Positions 1 to 11,990 of a stretch of DNA of 64,000 nucleotides are shown here, piece after piece; position 1 is the first letter of the stretch; every line of letters starts with the position of its first letter. The DNA lies in contig QVOM02000126.1 of assembly GCA_003586115.2 (NCBI GenBank), positions 51,843,944-51,907,943 of the forward strand, in the 5' to 3' direction. Below the pieces are notes generated by a model. That model was given only the letters and a program-made list of their open reading frames with translations. It had not been told where the DNA came from and made no database searches. A program made the position numbers and the translations under genes. Origin of the DNA: Salvator merianae. Lineage: Eukaryota; Chordata; Lepidosauria; Squamata; Teiidae.

Positions 1-915
1 CTGGTAGGAAATAGAATTTTTTTACCATTTTCTTAGCAAAGCAGATATGAATCAGAAGAGAATATATTAGCTTGGGGTTACAGTGGTGTATTGCAGGACT
101 TCTCCAAGATGAATCTTGTTGCTACAGGCATCGCTAACAGACTCGGCAGTGTGATCAATGATGATGATGACACATTCTAGCCTGGTGACAAAATATATAC
201 AGTCAACGCTTGTAGTGCTAGTGATACTACTTGGCCTGGTGGTGTGAAATGCCTACAGCAACAAGATCCAGCTCGGAAAACTCCAAGGAGACATATGATG
301 AAACTGGATGGCCAATGCTGTACAATACAGACCATAAACACACCACATTAGAACAGCATCACAGTAATATGACCTTCTCCCACCCTCGTCATCTTGGCTA
401 TAAAGTAAAATATGAACCCAGCCTTGTGATAGCAGGAAAGTGGCTGGCAGAGACTTCGACTTGCACAAGCAGAAAAGCTTCTTGCTACTCAAACCACAAA
501 TACATTTTATTCTAATTGCTTTGATTATATACTTTTGCACATCAAAAAGTGCAAAAAAGAACAACGAAACCAGAGAAATAATAAAATCCACACACTTATC
601 CCAGATTATATACCGAGTCTGAAGAAGCCTGGGGAGCTGCAGGAACTCATCCATGCCCTCATGACTATGGATTCAATGGCATACAAATAAAAGTATTATT
701 GAATACCAAAGAGAAATAAACTATTACAAGGAAGTTATAATAATAATTTTGTAGATTTAGCTGTCCTCTGATCCCATCCTGGGATCATTTTATATTCACA
801 TCATGTGTATTAATTATGCTTCCTAAAAGTATCCTGGAGGCTTAAACAAATAAACAGGGATTGGAACAGGGATATAATGCATTGCGTCTTATGATACTGC
901 TTTTCTCCCTGAAAG

Positions 916-1035
916 GAGGCAGTGGTAAATCTCTTTTGTGTCTCTGCCAAGAAAACTGCATAGAAATGCCCATGGAGGCACCCACACAGTCAACCAGGAG
1001 ACAAACTCAGCTTGATTGTGCCCAACATCAAAATA
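916..1035 (+). repeat. tRNA-derived SINE, tail part only (copy 1)
   Basis: It shares the block CTCTGCCAAGAAAACTGC and the following CCCATG...CAGTCAACCAGGAG with the fuller copy at 26010-26205. The tRNA-like head is missing or too decayed to recognise. Confidence 0.55.
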
Positions 1036-2244
1036 TAGCTAAGTGTATAGATTGTTTCTCTGTGAAAAAGGCCGGCTTGTAAAGCTTGAAGTACAAGCAT
1101 CCAAAGCCTTCATAATGGAATTAGAAGCCACTGTTAAGTAGTTCTATGTTACACATTATGAGAAAGGAAACAAACTTGAGCTTTCTTTGGCTAGAATTTC
1201 AAGTTAATTTTAGAAGGCAGTCAGTAATTACTCAATGAATATTTGGCCAGAACATTAAGTTGATTCTGCAGTTCTTACAGAATTTTCCAAGGGATACGCT
1301 AAAGACTACCTCTTGTTGAATAATAAGACATCCTGTTCCACTTCCTCAATCACAGACTGAATAGAACTAAAATGTGATTAGCTTGGCAGCAAAGCCCAAA
1401 AATATATACTTCTTACAGTAAAACATGCATTAATTAAAACAGTAAAAAATATAAAGGACATATACTAAAAAAAGAAGTCAATGTTTTTTAGGAGTTCATA
1501 TTGGAAGACAAAGGAGATTTGAATTAAATCATTAGTTGTTCATACCACAACAGGCACTTTTATCCTTTTTTACCTTCATTGTTACATGTACATCCCAGCT
1601 TCATTTTTTCTTTTTATTTATCTCAGTAAATTACTGTAGATTTTTTTTTCCAGGTCAACCATATCTGAAAGAATTTTGTAGCTATAATAATTATGCCATG
1701 ACATATATCATGTGAGATTTGTATCAGGACAGTATTTCATAAATTAGAAGCATCCTGTTTGCGGTTCACTACGAGCAGCAGGTAAACGCTGGCCTGGCAA
1801 TCGAACCGCTGTTCTCAAGTCCCTATTATTTTGATTTAACAGACCTGCGGGTCAGAAAGTTCACAGCAAGGCAGAGCTGAAATAATAAATGGCTTATTTT
1901 CCATCCTGGTAGAGGAAATACATCACGACCCATTGTGGTACAATCACAGATGCTGTTTTTACAGGAAAATGTAAAAATAACTGAATCAGTTTGCCTCACT
2001 ACCTATTCAAAGCTCTTTACTACAGTTAACACAGGGAAAGCACGTTTTCAGCACAGTCAGTGAACTTAGAAGGAAACTTAGGAGTGAAAATACAGTCGCG
2101 TTAACTTGTTTAACTTAAAAAAACCCAGTAAGACACAATTATATGAGCTTGGAGAAGCCAACTGATAAGCCACTGGACTAAAAAAATGTAAACACAGATT
2201 GCACCACTGACAATGTCTTTTAGTTTTCTTGTTTTCACAAAAAG

Positions 2245-2405
2245 GCTCTTTGCACAATAGGCCTTACTCCAGGATATATCCTGGAATAGGTGCCTGCTGT
2301 CCACACGCTAATACAGACTCCAGCAGGCCCCCATCTGTACCAGCATGCAGACAGCAGGTCTCTGTTTCAGGATACATCATGGAATAAAGCTGAGTGTGGA
2401 AAGGA
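2245..2405. repeat. Inverted-repeat element family C, copy 1 (diverged)
   Basis: It has the same order of blocks as the copy just to its right: a GCAC...GGCCTTA end, a near-palindromic GGATATATCCTGGAATAGG block, a CAGCATGCAGACAGCAGGTC block and an inverted ATCATGGAATAA end. It is more decayed than copies 2 and 3. The two left copies lie almost end to end. Confidence 0.55.
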
Positions 2406-2428
2406 GCAAAGGATAACACTGATACTAT

Positions 2429-2608
2429 GGCCCTTTCTGCACTTGGCCTTATTGTGGATTATATCCCGGAATAGGGACCTACCATCCACATGCTAGTGCA
2501 AACTATAAAAGGTCTTGCCCAGGGCCTACCATAGTCTGCACTAGCATGCAGATGGCAGGTCTCTATTCTGAGATATAATCTGGAATAAGTCCAAGTGCAG
2601 GAAGGCCC
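2429..2608. mobile_element. Inverted-repeat element family C, copy 2
   Basis: This is a short (about 180 bp) non-autonomous DNA-transposon-like unit. The left arm GGCCCTTTCTGCACTTGG and the right arm CCAAGTGCAGGAAGGCCC are inverted copies. The arms extend inward through the ATTATATCCCGGAATAG / GAGATATAATCTGGAATA blocks. It has no coding capacity. A matching copy lies at 26884-27056. I could not fix the target-site duplication or superfamily. Confidence 0.7.
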
Positions 2609-2825
2609 TATGATTCCACATCTATGCTGTACTGTATACATTGATCCTTCTTTGTTTAAAAGTAAACCTTGTTCAGCAAAATTGTTAAGAAATGTCCATC
2701 TTGGATATCTCCTGCCCATTTATTTACTCCTGTTCAATCCTGCTGAACTATTCCCAACCAATCCTCCTTTGCTTTTTTTCCTTTGGTTAGAGGGAAGCAG
2801 ATACTTTTATTTTTTTGCAATTGGA

Positions 2826-3110
2826 TTTTTTTAAACCAATTTTTATTAACGAACTTGTTATATTACAAATATGCATACTATGTCTGTACTTTTCCATACA
2901 ATTACTCCCTTCCCTCCCCACTCCCTCCAGAGATTCTAGGGTTTTTCCTTTTTGTCATCTTCTATGTTTCCATCCATTTTTGTAGAAATTCTTTTTCAGG
3001 TGTCTCTATGTCTCTTTTCTTTTTCATCTCTTCCAGGCAAGTTTTCCATATTTGCAGAGCTTTATTTTCTTGTCTTGCACCTTGCATAGCCTTTGTTGTG
3101 ATGTTATAAT
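2826..3110 (-). mobile_element. L1-like LINE 3' end fragment
   Basis: Read on the minus strand this is A-rich purine sequence that could encode a decayed ORF2 C-terminus. A G-rich stretch (GGAGGGAGTGGGGAGGGAAGG) follows, then AATAAAAATTGG and a short A run. That order (ORF2 end, G-rich 3' UTR, polyadenylation signal, A tail) is typical of L1 3' ends and resembles the fragment at 45730-46790. It has no intact frame. Confidence 0.5.
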
Positions 3111-3770
3111 TTCATTTATCATTATTGACCATAATTCTCTATACCATTTCTGAAGGGAAGCAGATTCTTTTTTCATTGCTCTTTTTTCCCTCTTTTATAA
3201 GGGTTACAAAATTTTACTTTTTAATTTTAAAAAATAAAGAAATAACTAACTCCTTATCCCACTCCCCTAAACATATACAGAGAATGGTGGGAAATTCTTT
3301 AAGACACACTCAGACGCAAAGCCAAGCTGAACAGGAAATAGTAAAACAGGCAGAACCTGTAAACTAGATATTTTAATTAAAGTTACAGTAATCCTCAAAG
3401 TGATGTTTTGCCTACACATGATAAACTAAGCTTACGGGGCAGAGGGGATACAAATCAGGTTTAGAAAAAACACAGAAAACACCAAATATACATCCTTCAG
3501 CATGACTTGGTAGATGGCACGGTTATTTATATACCAAGTATGTCTAGCATGTCATTTGGAGAATACCATCATTTTAGTTTTGACACAGTCAATGGACAAT
3601 TTCTCCTCCACAAATGTATTCAGCAAATGTCTTACGGGCTTTTCTCAAACCAATTGCTATAAGTGAGATAATTAGTGTGTCATCCTCATATAACAAAGCA
3701 GGTATTGGTCTGTCTGCAAGAGATGGAGAATGGAAGCTGAAGTTATTAAGAAGAAGAAGAACAACAACTT

Positions 3771-3826
3771 GGTTTTTATACCCCGCTTTTCTCGGCCAAA
3801 GCTGACTCAAAGCGGCTTACAAGGTT
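3771..3826 (-). repeat. Dispersed retroposon-tail repeat (family R)
   Basis: The minus strand reads as a tail of the form TTGTAAGCCGCTTTGAGTCA...GAAAAGCGGGGTATAAA. Related short pieces occur at 8455, 10015, 11900, 13120, 28785 and 60745. They are common-looking LINE or SINE tails. I cannot name the family. Confidence 0.5.
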
Positions 3827-4808
3827 ATTTTTCACCTGAAGGCTTACATCTGTCTATCTTCCGCATCACACAATGTGATGCTCCCTATTTATCTACTTGC
3901 AATTACTTGCTTTCGAACAGTGACTATACACAAGTTGAAACCCCTGGGGGATTGCAGCAAACTCATATAAAGTTGTTTCCATGGTGTATGCAAATTCAGG
4001 TAACGTTCACTCATCTATAGCAGAGGTCTCCAATTTTATTCAATTTAATGAGGTGCTGGGGGACAGCATGGCAACTGGCCTATACATGGTTTGGGAGATG
4101 TAGATCAAGGTGCAATCTAGGGTCATCAAGTCTGGCAAAGTATGCACTCAGCAAGGTGGACACATGGTTTGCCCACCTTTGGCCACAGCCCACCAGAGGC
4201 CCTACCCATCCACTCCATCCCTAGTGGATCAGGCACTACCTTCTTGCTCCAAGTACTGATCTACTACAACCAGCTCTGCACACTGTATATTAAATGAATG
4301 AATGAATGAGTGATCCATTCATCGGACCTTTTCAAATAGTGAAGCATGCTTTCAATGCGATATGCTCCCTGTGTCAGGTCCAGAACAACCCCACCCCAGC
4401 TCAGAAGCCCAGGTAAGATTCCTTAGAAGTTCACGTTATCTCTGCTACAATTTCCTTCCATCTCTGTGAGAGGCAAGAAAATTTATTTTAAGTTTTAGAA
4501 GCAAATTTGTTCAGGATATAGGAGGGAGATAAATGTAAGTAACATGTGCATACATACAACCATCATGTTCCAACTCAGGATGTTCTGCACTCCATACAGG
4601 CTGTTATGAGTATCCCAAACTCAGGACAAAACAGCTTGTATAAAGACAGCCTGCCTCAAATTTCGGTTAAAACAAACTCCCATTCTATCAAAACCTTCCA
4701 ATGTTACAACCTCCACCCTTTCAAACTGACACAAAGATTGCACTACCTGACCCCCAACTGTACGACCTTTTCATTATTATCCTTTCTTCATGGCAACTGC
4801 TTGCTTTT

Positions 4809-4845
4809 CATAGAATCATAGAATCGTAGAGTTGGAAGTGATTGC
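4809..4845 (-). repeat. CR1 LINE 3' tip
   Basis: Only the last ~35 bases are recognisable: the minus strand reads CCAACTCTACGATTCTATGATTCTATG, the octamer-type tail of CR1 elements. The same tail ends the longer CR1 copy at 38220. Confidence 0.55.
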
Positions 4846-5339
4846 CCTGTGCAGGTAGTTTGTGGTCTTTTACTCATCTTGCCCAATTCTGGTAGCCAGC
4901 TGTGCTACCAAATCGCCACCACTGCCAAGGGGGGCAGGTGCCCCAAGGACACTGGCAGTTAGCTATGCTGATACTGTTTGCCATTAAGAGTGGATGCTCC
5001 AGTGCTCTCATAACAGCCTTTATTATTTTTATTTTTTATTAATTCCACAAGCTGGCTGTGCTGCCTAAATTATCACAGCTGCCACAGACGGAATGCCCCA
5101 GCGCTGCTGTGTGTGTGTGTTTTCACTGTGATTGCTAGCTGTGCTGTGAAACCACTGCAATGCCGACATCAGAGGTTTTATAAGTTTTTCCCATACTGGC
5201 CATTGGCTGTGCTTTCCAAATGACTATCGACGCCGCTACCACCCAGGTAAGTCAAGGATTTAAAATCCATTTCTGGCTGATAGGGCAGATTTTTTAAAAA
5301 ATTGTTTTTAATGCTTTTATTGGACAAACCTTTTGCAGC

Positions 5340-5382
5340 TTGGAAACTAGTTAGCACCTACTAGTTGGAAACTAGTTAGCAC
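5340..5382. repeat. 18-bp direct repeat
   Basis: TTGGAAACTAGTTAGCAC occurs at 5340-5357 and again, identical, at 5365-5382, with 7 bases between. It is probably a small local duplication. Confidence 0.85.
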
Positions 5383-5389
5383 AAGCAAG

Positions 5390-7180
5390 TCCTTAGAAGC
5401 TCACCATGAGAAAGAAGAGACTTGGGAAGTTCTTGGACAGATCTCAGACTTCCTGAGTTTTGTTTTACATTTGAGTAAAACTCATGGAAATGTCTGTGCA
5501 CACCTCTACTGCTTACAGAAAAACTGTACTCTGAGCCTGCTATCTGAATGCCAAATTTTTGGTGTAAGGGTGATGGTGACCTGCTATTTAAGCAGACTCT
5601 TCTACGAATGTTTTTCTCCATGCATGATGGATCATATATAGATCTTTATGAATATCTAAAAGGTCTGTATAAATATGGAGGCAACAGTGGAGCAATAAAT
5701 AGGCTCACTTAAAATCAGTGGCTATTGTTCAGCCCACAAATGGTACACGTCCATTTAACGATGGCACTAGATACTAATGCAAGCAATGGAGACAAGCATT
5801 TCACCTCATTCTTTTTGTTTATATCCTTATTATCAATTAATATTTCCTTTTCTCTTCCCCGACATGTAAATTTTAGGGCATTTATTCCTTCCCTCCATCC
5901 TAGCTGTATTAATTTCACAAGTGCAACCACATGTCTGCCAAGGTCAAACACCTTAGACAAAGTAACTGGGAAGACAGAGGATTTCACAGCCTCAAAGCAA
6001 GTTCACATTCTGCTTATAGCACACATGGACGATCAGCATCCCTCACTGATATAGTCCGTTTCCGCTGCCAAACTACACAGCACTGGAGAAGAGACATAAA
6101 TATGCAAAACCAATGGACTGGCTTTTCTTCTCTTCTTTCTTTGAAGGGCTCAGTCAATAAAGAAAACAATGGCCACAGAAAAAGATGCTTTTTCAAGGAG
6201 AAGGCACAAGCAATGAACTATTCAGATCAAAAGCAAGACTCAGGATGTGGTGTCTTTTACTCTGTGGTAAAATACAGGCTGGGTTAACAGAGAGAAAAGC
6301 TTATTATGCAAGCAATGACATTTTCAGGTATACATCACACAAACCTGCTGCTGTGTTTCGATTATTCAATACCACAGTGTTTAGAAGACAATTAAAAAGA
6401 TACTAAATACTTACTTCATCAGTTCTTACCAATGCAACTGTCACTATCCCAAACAGTTAAAAATAGTTATTTTTGACATGCTGCAGTAAAACTGGATTAT
6501 TGAAATATTTTTAACATGAGGTCTCACTGAAGTTACAAAAACAAGAGCATAAAAAGATAAATCTAACAACTTGCGGTATTGAGTGAAGAGTTATATTTTA
6601 TATGATGAAAAAAGCTTGTGTGCAATTTTTAAAAGTTTATAGAAAATTGCAACATACACAGCACACACAATTATATTATAAAACACCAAATTCCAAACAC
6701 AGACAGCCTCCTTCCAATATCTCCCACCCAAGGGAACCTTCTGTCTCCTTCTGGATCTTGTCTCCCGCTCAAGATCTATAAATGCTCCCAGACTTTCAGC
6801 CTGGTCCATGTTCTAATCCCTACACACACCCCTTTAAACTGGTAACTTAAACTAGTTGTGAAAAGGTACTACTCTTTGACTTTGGGATTCCCCAAAGTCC
6901 CTCACACTGGATCCAATTTTCACAGGCTTTGTTTATTTGATCATCTCAACTACCTGGCAACCGGAGAGACTGGACTGAAAAGCCTCCACTCACACATTAT
7001 CCTGCACAAATGAAAATCACGTGGCATTGAAAAACTCAGCTGACACTGTACCTCTCGCGTTCCAAAGTGTTTTATAGCTTACTTACATGTACGATTAGGG
7101 ACACACAAATATTCCGCTCCTGGCAACGAAAAGGAAAGTAGATTGTTTCCACACCTACCTTCCTTGTTCTGGTACAGGGA
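5390..7180. other. Intronic stretch without recognised elements
   Basis: This is AT-rich FOXO1 intron sequence. The short open frames on both strands overlap one another and show no domain, splice or codon pattern. I see no gene, RNA or clear repeat. Confidence 0.5.
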
Positions 7181-7184
7181 ACCA

Positions 7185-7500
7185 GATACATTCCAGATGT
7201 GGACAGATCTGTCCCTGGACTGGAACAAGGCCGTCCAATTTGGGATAGCCATTCCAACTCAGTCCCCACACTGGCTCTGAAGTTCAAGCCAGATTCGGAC
7301 CCGACTGAAGGCTCCAACAGCCAAGAACAAAAGATTCTGGCCTTGGAGCCCCCGAGGGACTCATTTTTATGGTGTGTCTGCAATGGGTCCCCCGTGATAT
7401 ACCAGACCAAGGAGGCATGCATGTCAACACACTTTTGTGGTCTGGTTTACTGCCACTAGTATGCTAGTAGACCTTTTTAAAGAGGTATACTAGTATATAG
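7185..7500. repeat. Interspersed repeat family G, copy 1
   Basis: The core (about 7330-7420, CTGGCCTTGGAGCC...GAGGGACTCATTT then GGAGGCATGCA) reappears diverged at 50390-50500. The segment 7368-7412 is also nearly repeated at 7946-7988. I saw no open frame with known homology. It is probably a non-autonomous DNA element, with unresolved ends. Confidence 0.5.
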
Positions 7501-7690
7501 GATTAGGCACCCATTTTTAGTCCCATCTGGCTCGGTCTATGCTCCATCCTGTATGGGTGGAACATACTAGGAGGGGCGGGGCCTCCCCAATTCAGAAAGA
7601 TGGCCCTTAGTCCCCTTCCGAAACTGGATTCCTGTGAAGTGCAGAAACAGCATAGGACTTCTTGGCAGCAACTTAATGTTTTGAATTAAT

Positions 7691-7758
7691 TTAAGAACAT
7701 AGGAGAAGCCATGCTGCATCAGGCCACAGCCCATCTAGTTCAGCATTCTGTGTCACCC
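7691..7758 (-). repeat. CR1-like LINE 3' end, short
   Basis: The minus strand reads GAACTAGATGGGC...GGCCTGATGCAGCATGGC...CCTATGTTCTTAA. The same tail type is on the copies at 32440-32750 and 51694-51916. Confidence 0.55.
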
Positions 7759-7931
7759 AGAACAGAATTATTCACCTATTATAACAGCTACTCTTATCCT
7801 CCATTTAGAAACATTCTGGAAACAATCGCCTTCTATAAAAGGAATGCATTTTCCTTCTTCCAGGACACAAAAATGTGAAATATATGTTTTCTAACTGCAC
7901 TCTTATGCTACTGAGACAGTATTTTTTTGTG

Positions 7932-8013
7932 CTTGACATGACTTTGGTGGTGTGTTTGAAATGGGTCCCATGTGGTATACCAGACCAAGAAAAGCACAAA
8001 GTCATGCCAAGAT
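7932..8013. repeat. Short hairpin carrying a family G core
   Basis: The arms CTTGACATGACTTTG and CAAAGTCATGCCAAG are inverted copies flanking ~50 bases. The loop contains GAAATGGGTCCCATGTGG followed by TATACCAGACCAAG, nearly the same as 7378-7412. This looks like a small mobile-element derivative. Confidence 0.5.
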
Positions 8014-8277
8014 TTTATCAACCAGACTACTTTGATTAGGGTGAGAATAATCTAGGAGGCAGATCATTTTATGACAGTGAGTAGGTGGCACACATAGCAT
8101 ATCTGTCTCCTTAATCTGTATGCTTATTTCCCTGATTAATTTCAACAAGAAAAACTTTATTATCTAGTTGCCAATGAATTAATATTGTTTGGAATGAACA
8201 CCACAAGGTATATTTTCATTCTTCAGCAGCAGAGGGAGTGACAGGAAGTAAAGGTATCATCTCTTGTCAGGCTCTTC

Positions 8278-8355
8278 CTTTCCCAGTTTTTAATTAGGAA
8301 TTAGAAACTTTAAGAACCTTTCCCAGTTGTCATAGGAATTAGAAACTTTAAGAAC
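8278..8355. repeat. Tandem duplication of ~40 bp
   Basis: Two adjacent units begin CTTTCCCAGTT and end TAGGAATTAGAAACTTTAAG followed by AAC (8278-8317 and 8318-8355). They differ only in a few bases around the middle. Confidence 0.85.
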
Positions 8356-8454
8356 TGCCACTTAAGAGTTTACTTGTTTTCTTCTTCATTTCTCTTTCCT
8401 TCAGCCACGTCTTTTAAGTAGTCAGCCCTGAAGGCAAAGACTACCTTGTTCGTT

Positions 8455-8515
8455 ATTGATCTAATGTAAACCGTTCATGGAAACTTCTGAGAGCGGGATT
8501 AAAATGCTTCCAAAA
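8455..8515 (+). repeat. Family R retroposon-tail repeat
   Basis: The pattern ATGTAAACCGTTCATGG...GAGAGCGGGATTAAAAT resembles the AACCGC...GCGGTATAAAT tails seen elsewhere in the window. It is old and short. Confidence 0.4.
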
Positions 8516-9155
8516 CTTCCAGCATTGTTCCTAAATGAAAACAATACTTCCACAATGTTGTAGTCTGCTGTATTAATTTTATTTGGGGACATCACAACTA
8601 TCTATTTCCCATTGCTTTCTGTAATTGTCAAGATCTGCCAGTGCTCGTACCAGGAGCTTTCCAGCTGGCAAAATGAAGCCCATTATGATAAGTCACTGAA
8701 AAATGCAAAATGGAAAATGGTATGTCTTTCCAAGCTCCTTCTCATCAACTAGTTCTAGCTAGAAAATATTTTCATGTCCTCAATGAGTAACAACAAAATT
8801 CTGTGTTTCTCTAGCCTTCCTCTTGCTTCTGGATTCCCCACAGGTTTTCATCCCAGACTTCCAATGCTTTTATCTGCCAATTAATGTCTTTTCCAGCTTC
8901 CCTTGGAAGCCTCTTTTGGAAGCCTTTGGAAGTGTCCTTAGGTTGGATGACAACATTCAAACAGCCTCACTCTAAAGCTAATTTTATAATCTGTGCAACC
9001 TAACTTTCTTGGTCTACTGTAGGACATGCAATTCAGTTTCATCCTGACTGGGAAACTGTCAGTACTCCATATAAGGTCAACATCAGCAGTCAGAACTATA
9101 TATTTTGGGAGATATCAACACCAAGTTTGTATTTTTAATCTAAGTTAACTTCTCG

Positions 9156-9330
9156 CAACTGCCACCAATACAGAAGATATGAACCATCTTGCCTGAGAGG
9201 AGTGGAGAAGAGAGAGCTGGCTGGGTTGCTCTGCCACCTTGCTCCCAGCCTCTCCCCTCCTCCAACTGCCACCAGAAAGCTGTGAACCATCTTGCCTGAG
9301 GGGAGTAGAAATGAGACACCAGGCTAGGGA
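9156..9330. repeat. Imperfect tandem duplication, unit ~70-107 bp
   Basis: CAACTGCCACCA...GAACCATCTTGCCTGAG occurs at 9156-9200 and again at 9263-9300, each followed by similar GGAGTAGA/GGAGTGGA sequence and a GGCTGGG/GGCTAGGG end. Confidence 0.8.
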
Positions 9331-9375
9331 TCTTTACTTGTACCTATGATCTTCAGCTATAGGACAGGACAGAAA

Positions 9376-9400
9376 TATAAATAAATAAATAAATAAATAG
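9376..9400. repeat. (AAAT)n microsatellite
   Basis: About six AAAT units at the end of A-rich sequence, as often left at the tail of a retroposon. Confidence 0.9.
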
Positions 9401-10014
9401 CAGCAACAACAAGGGTAGAATGCTATCGAGTCATTAACTTCCCTATAACACAAATAAATCGTACTGAAGCAGTATTGCAAATGGCAAGTGATGGTTCTAC
9501 ATTAAGAAGTCAACTGAGGAACTGCTTTTTCTACCATAACATGGAAGCAAAACTAAATCTGAGGTTTCACAGACAGCAACAATGACTACATTGTTGTATT
9601 ACCAACCATTACCATGCCCTTTTCTTTTACACAATCTGTATAGAAAGTTCAATAACCAAGGTCCTTTCTAATCTTACTCAAGCTCTCTTGCTTTTAGGCC
9701 CAACCCGCTTAACTGCTTTTTGCCAATTCGGTTTAATCAAAAATGATCTCTGATCTGATACTATAACATTATCTGTACACTATTTGGCTGTTTAACCACG
9801 TCTCCAGTGGGTATAATTTCCCTTTGTTTGCATTACCGACAGGTATACTTAAAAGAATGGGCAACTGAACGTAAACTGTATCAGATGTGCACCTTATGTT
9901 TACCCATTTCCAGCTCTCTTGAAACAACTCAGAAGGCCAGTGCAATGTAACGGGCATAAGACTGAGCAAGAACTTTGTCTTCAATCCCTGGTCACCTATG
10001 AAAGTTCCCGCCTC

Positions 10015-10135
10015 TCAGCCTAATGTACCTCACAGGGCTGTTGTAAGGATAAAACGAAGAGAAGGAGAATGGTGCATATCACTTTGTGCTTCTTAGAAGA
10101 AAGGTGAGACATAAATGCCATAAATAAATAGCATA
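10015..10135 (+). repeat. Family R retroposon-tail repeat, fuller copy
   Basis: The order ACCTCACAGGGCTGTTGTAA, GGATAAAACGAAGAGAAGG, CACTTTGTGCTTCTTAGAAG and GACATAAATGCCATAAATAA is the classic layout of this common repeat. Reverse-oriented copies lie at 11900-11990 and 13120-13275. Confidence 0.6.
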
Positions 10136-11899
10136 AACTAAGTGGTCTACAGAAAGTTCTTAGCATTATTCATTAACCCTACCCCCTTCCAGCACTTCAT
10201 TTCATTCTCCAAAGATATTCGGTGCAATTCACCCTCTAGCAAATTAATTGCCTGCATTACTGGGGCTCTTTTAGCAAGTTTAGCCACTACCGTTTTTAAA
10301 AAGCCACACACGTGTCATGGATACTTCATATCTTGAAAGAGTAAAGAGAAAGGGAGAGAAAAAACAAGGAAAATGAGGCCTGTAGATACATACTAATGTT
10401 ATCCACTTTGGCCCAGCCTTCTAAGAAAACCCTGCAAAATGAGAAAAATGCTTTATTTTTTTTTGTTTATTTATTTGTTTGCTTTTCAACTGCTATGCAT
10501 TTACCTCTTCAGCAATATTTAGATACTCATTTCGGTCCTCTCCAATTAGAAGAACCCCAGCCAGTGCCATGGTCATTTCGTTAACAAGAATTCAATTTGT
10601 GCCAATCTGCTTGAAAGGTCTGGCTGACTTCCAGAGGAGAAAGTGGGAATCATAACATGGTCAGAGGCTATTTAACACCTGACAGGTGACCACCGGAGAA
10701 CTCCAGGTATTCTATTTTGAACTGAGAAAAAGTGGGATATCAAATGTAACAAAACAGGCTACATTTGCATCGTAAAACACAGACAGTGGATGTGTTTTAT
10801 TATCTACCTTACAATCTCTTCAATATTAATACATGTATGAACAAACGCAATTCCCCTATGCAGCTGCTTTGGTGTTGCATAACTAGTTGAACAGCTCAGC
10901 AACATCATATAGAGCCAAAACCAGAAAGATGTCATACAGAGCAAAGTTATCATCTGCTGGAACTGATAAGATCTGCGCCCGAAGGCTCATCCAGTTCATC
11001 ACCCCATCAACCACTGTTATTTATTCTTCACATGTGTCCAAAGGTTTTCCCACAAGACGCTCAGAAAGGTCCCCCTACACACACTGTTACTCCTAATAGT
11101 ACCACCAAGAGATCTAGGAAAGAAAATGGGGAGTGAAAGCCCTAATCCAAGACCTCTCCTCCAGTTTAAGGCTGATAATAAGAGCACTGTAGTTCAAAAC
11201 TTTCCCATACAGAGAGACCTGAGATGCAACTTCAGAAAGAAAGCTGCAGGAAAAAAAAAATGTCAGAACACCTTAATTTATTGAGCTAAAATGTCCCCAT
11301 CTCGGGCCCCTTATCTGCGTCAAGACTTCAGTTCTGACTGTAACGCCACAAATGAAACCTACTATTAGCACTACAGCTATTCAAGCTGTGCAACAGCAGA
11401 CTTGGGCTAAAACCATATTCACATTCTTGCTCTAATTAGCACTCTAAGCTAAGATTTCCATACAAGCAGCAGTTTTTACTACAAGATTACATCTCCTTAT
11501 ACTCTTCAGCATGCTAGCACAGCAGACAGAAGTTTTTTTCCCGTGCACTGCTCCCAAACTGTTTCTAATCTTCCCCCATTGGGTCGTTTTCAGTATAATC
11601 AATATTTCTTGATGTTTTAATCATCTATACATTTAAAAATTAATAAACAATAAATATTAAATGATAATAAATAATAAGAAGGTATCCTTTCAAAGAATTA
11701 CTACAACCTGCCTATATACAACAGGCTATTACTTCAAATGTGACAACACTAGAGTCCAAGCATTTCCAACTGGAAAAAAAGTGGGGACAGCAGTTTTTCA
11801 TAACAAATGTTGAGGCACTAGCCTGCTGGTACCCACTGAGTCTAGCTGGGCAGCCAACAACAGGCAGAGCCAGGGATAGCAATATTATTTCTTGGTCTG

Positions 11900-11990
11900 G
11901 CATTTATATTCTGCCTTTCCTCCAAAGAGCCCATGGCAATACACATCATTCTCCTCCCCTGCATTTCATCCTCAGAATAATCATGTGGGG
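11900..11990 (-). repeat. Family R retroposon-tail repeat
   Basis: The plus strand shows TTTATATTCTGCCTTTCCTC, CATCATTCTCCTCCCCTGCA and TCATCCTCAGAATAATCATG, the reverse complement of the blocks in the 10015 copy. Confidence 0.6.
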
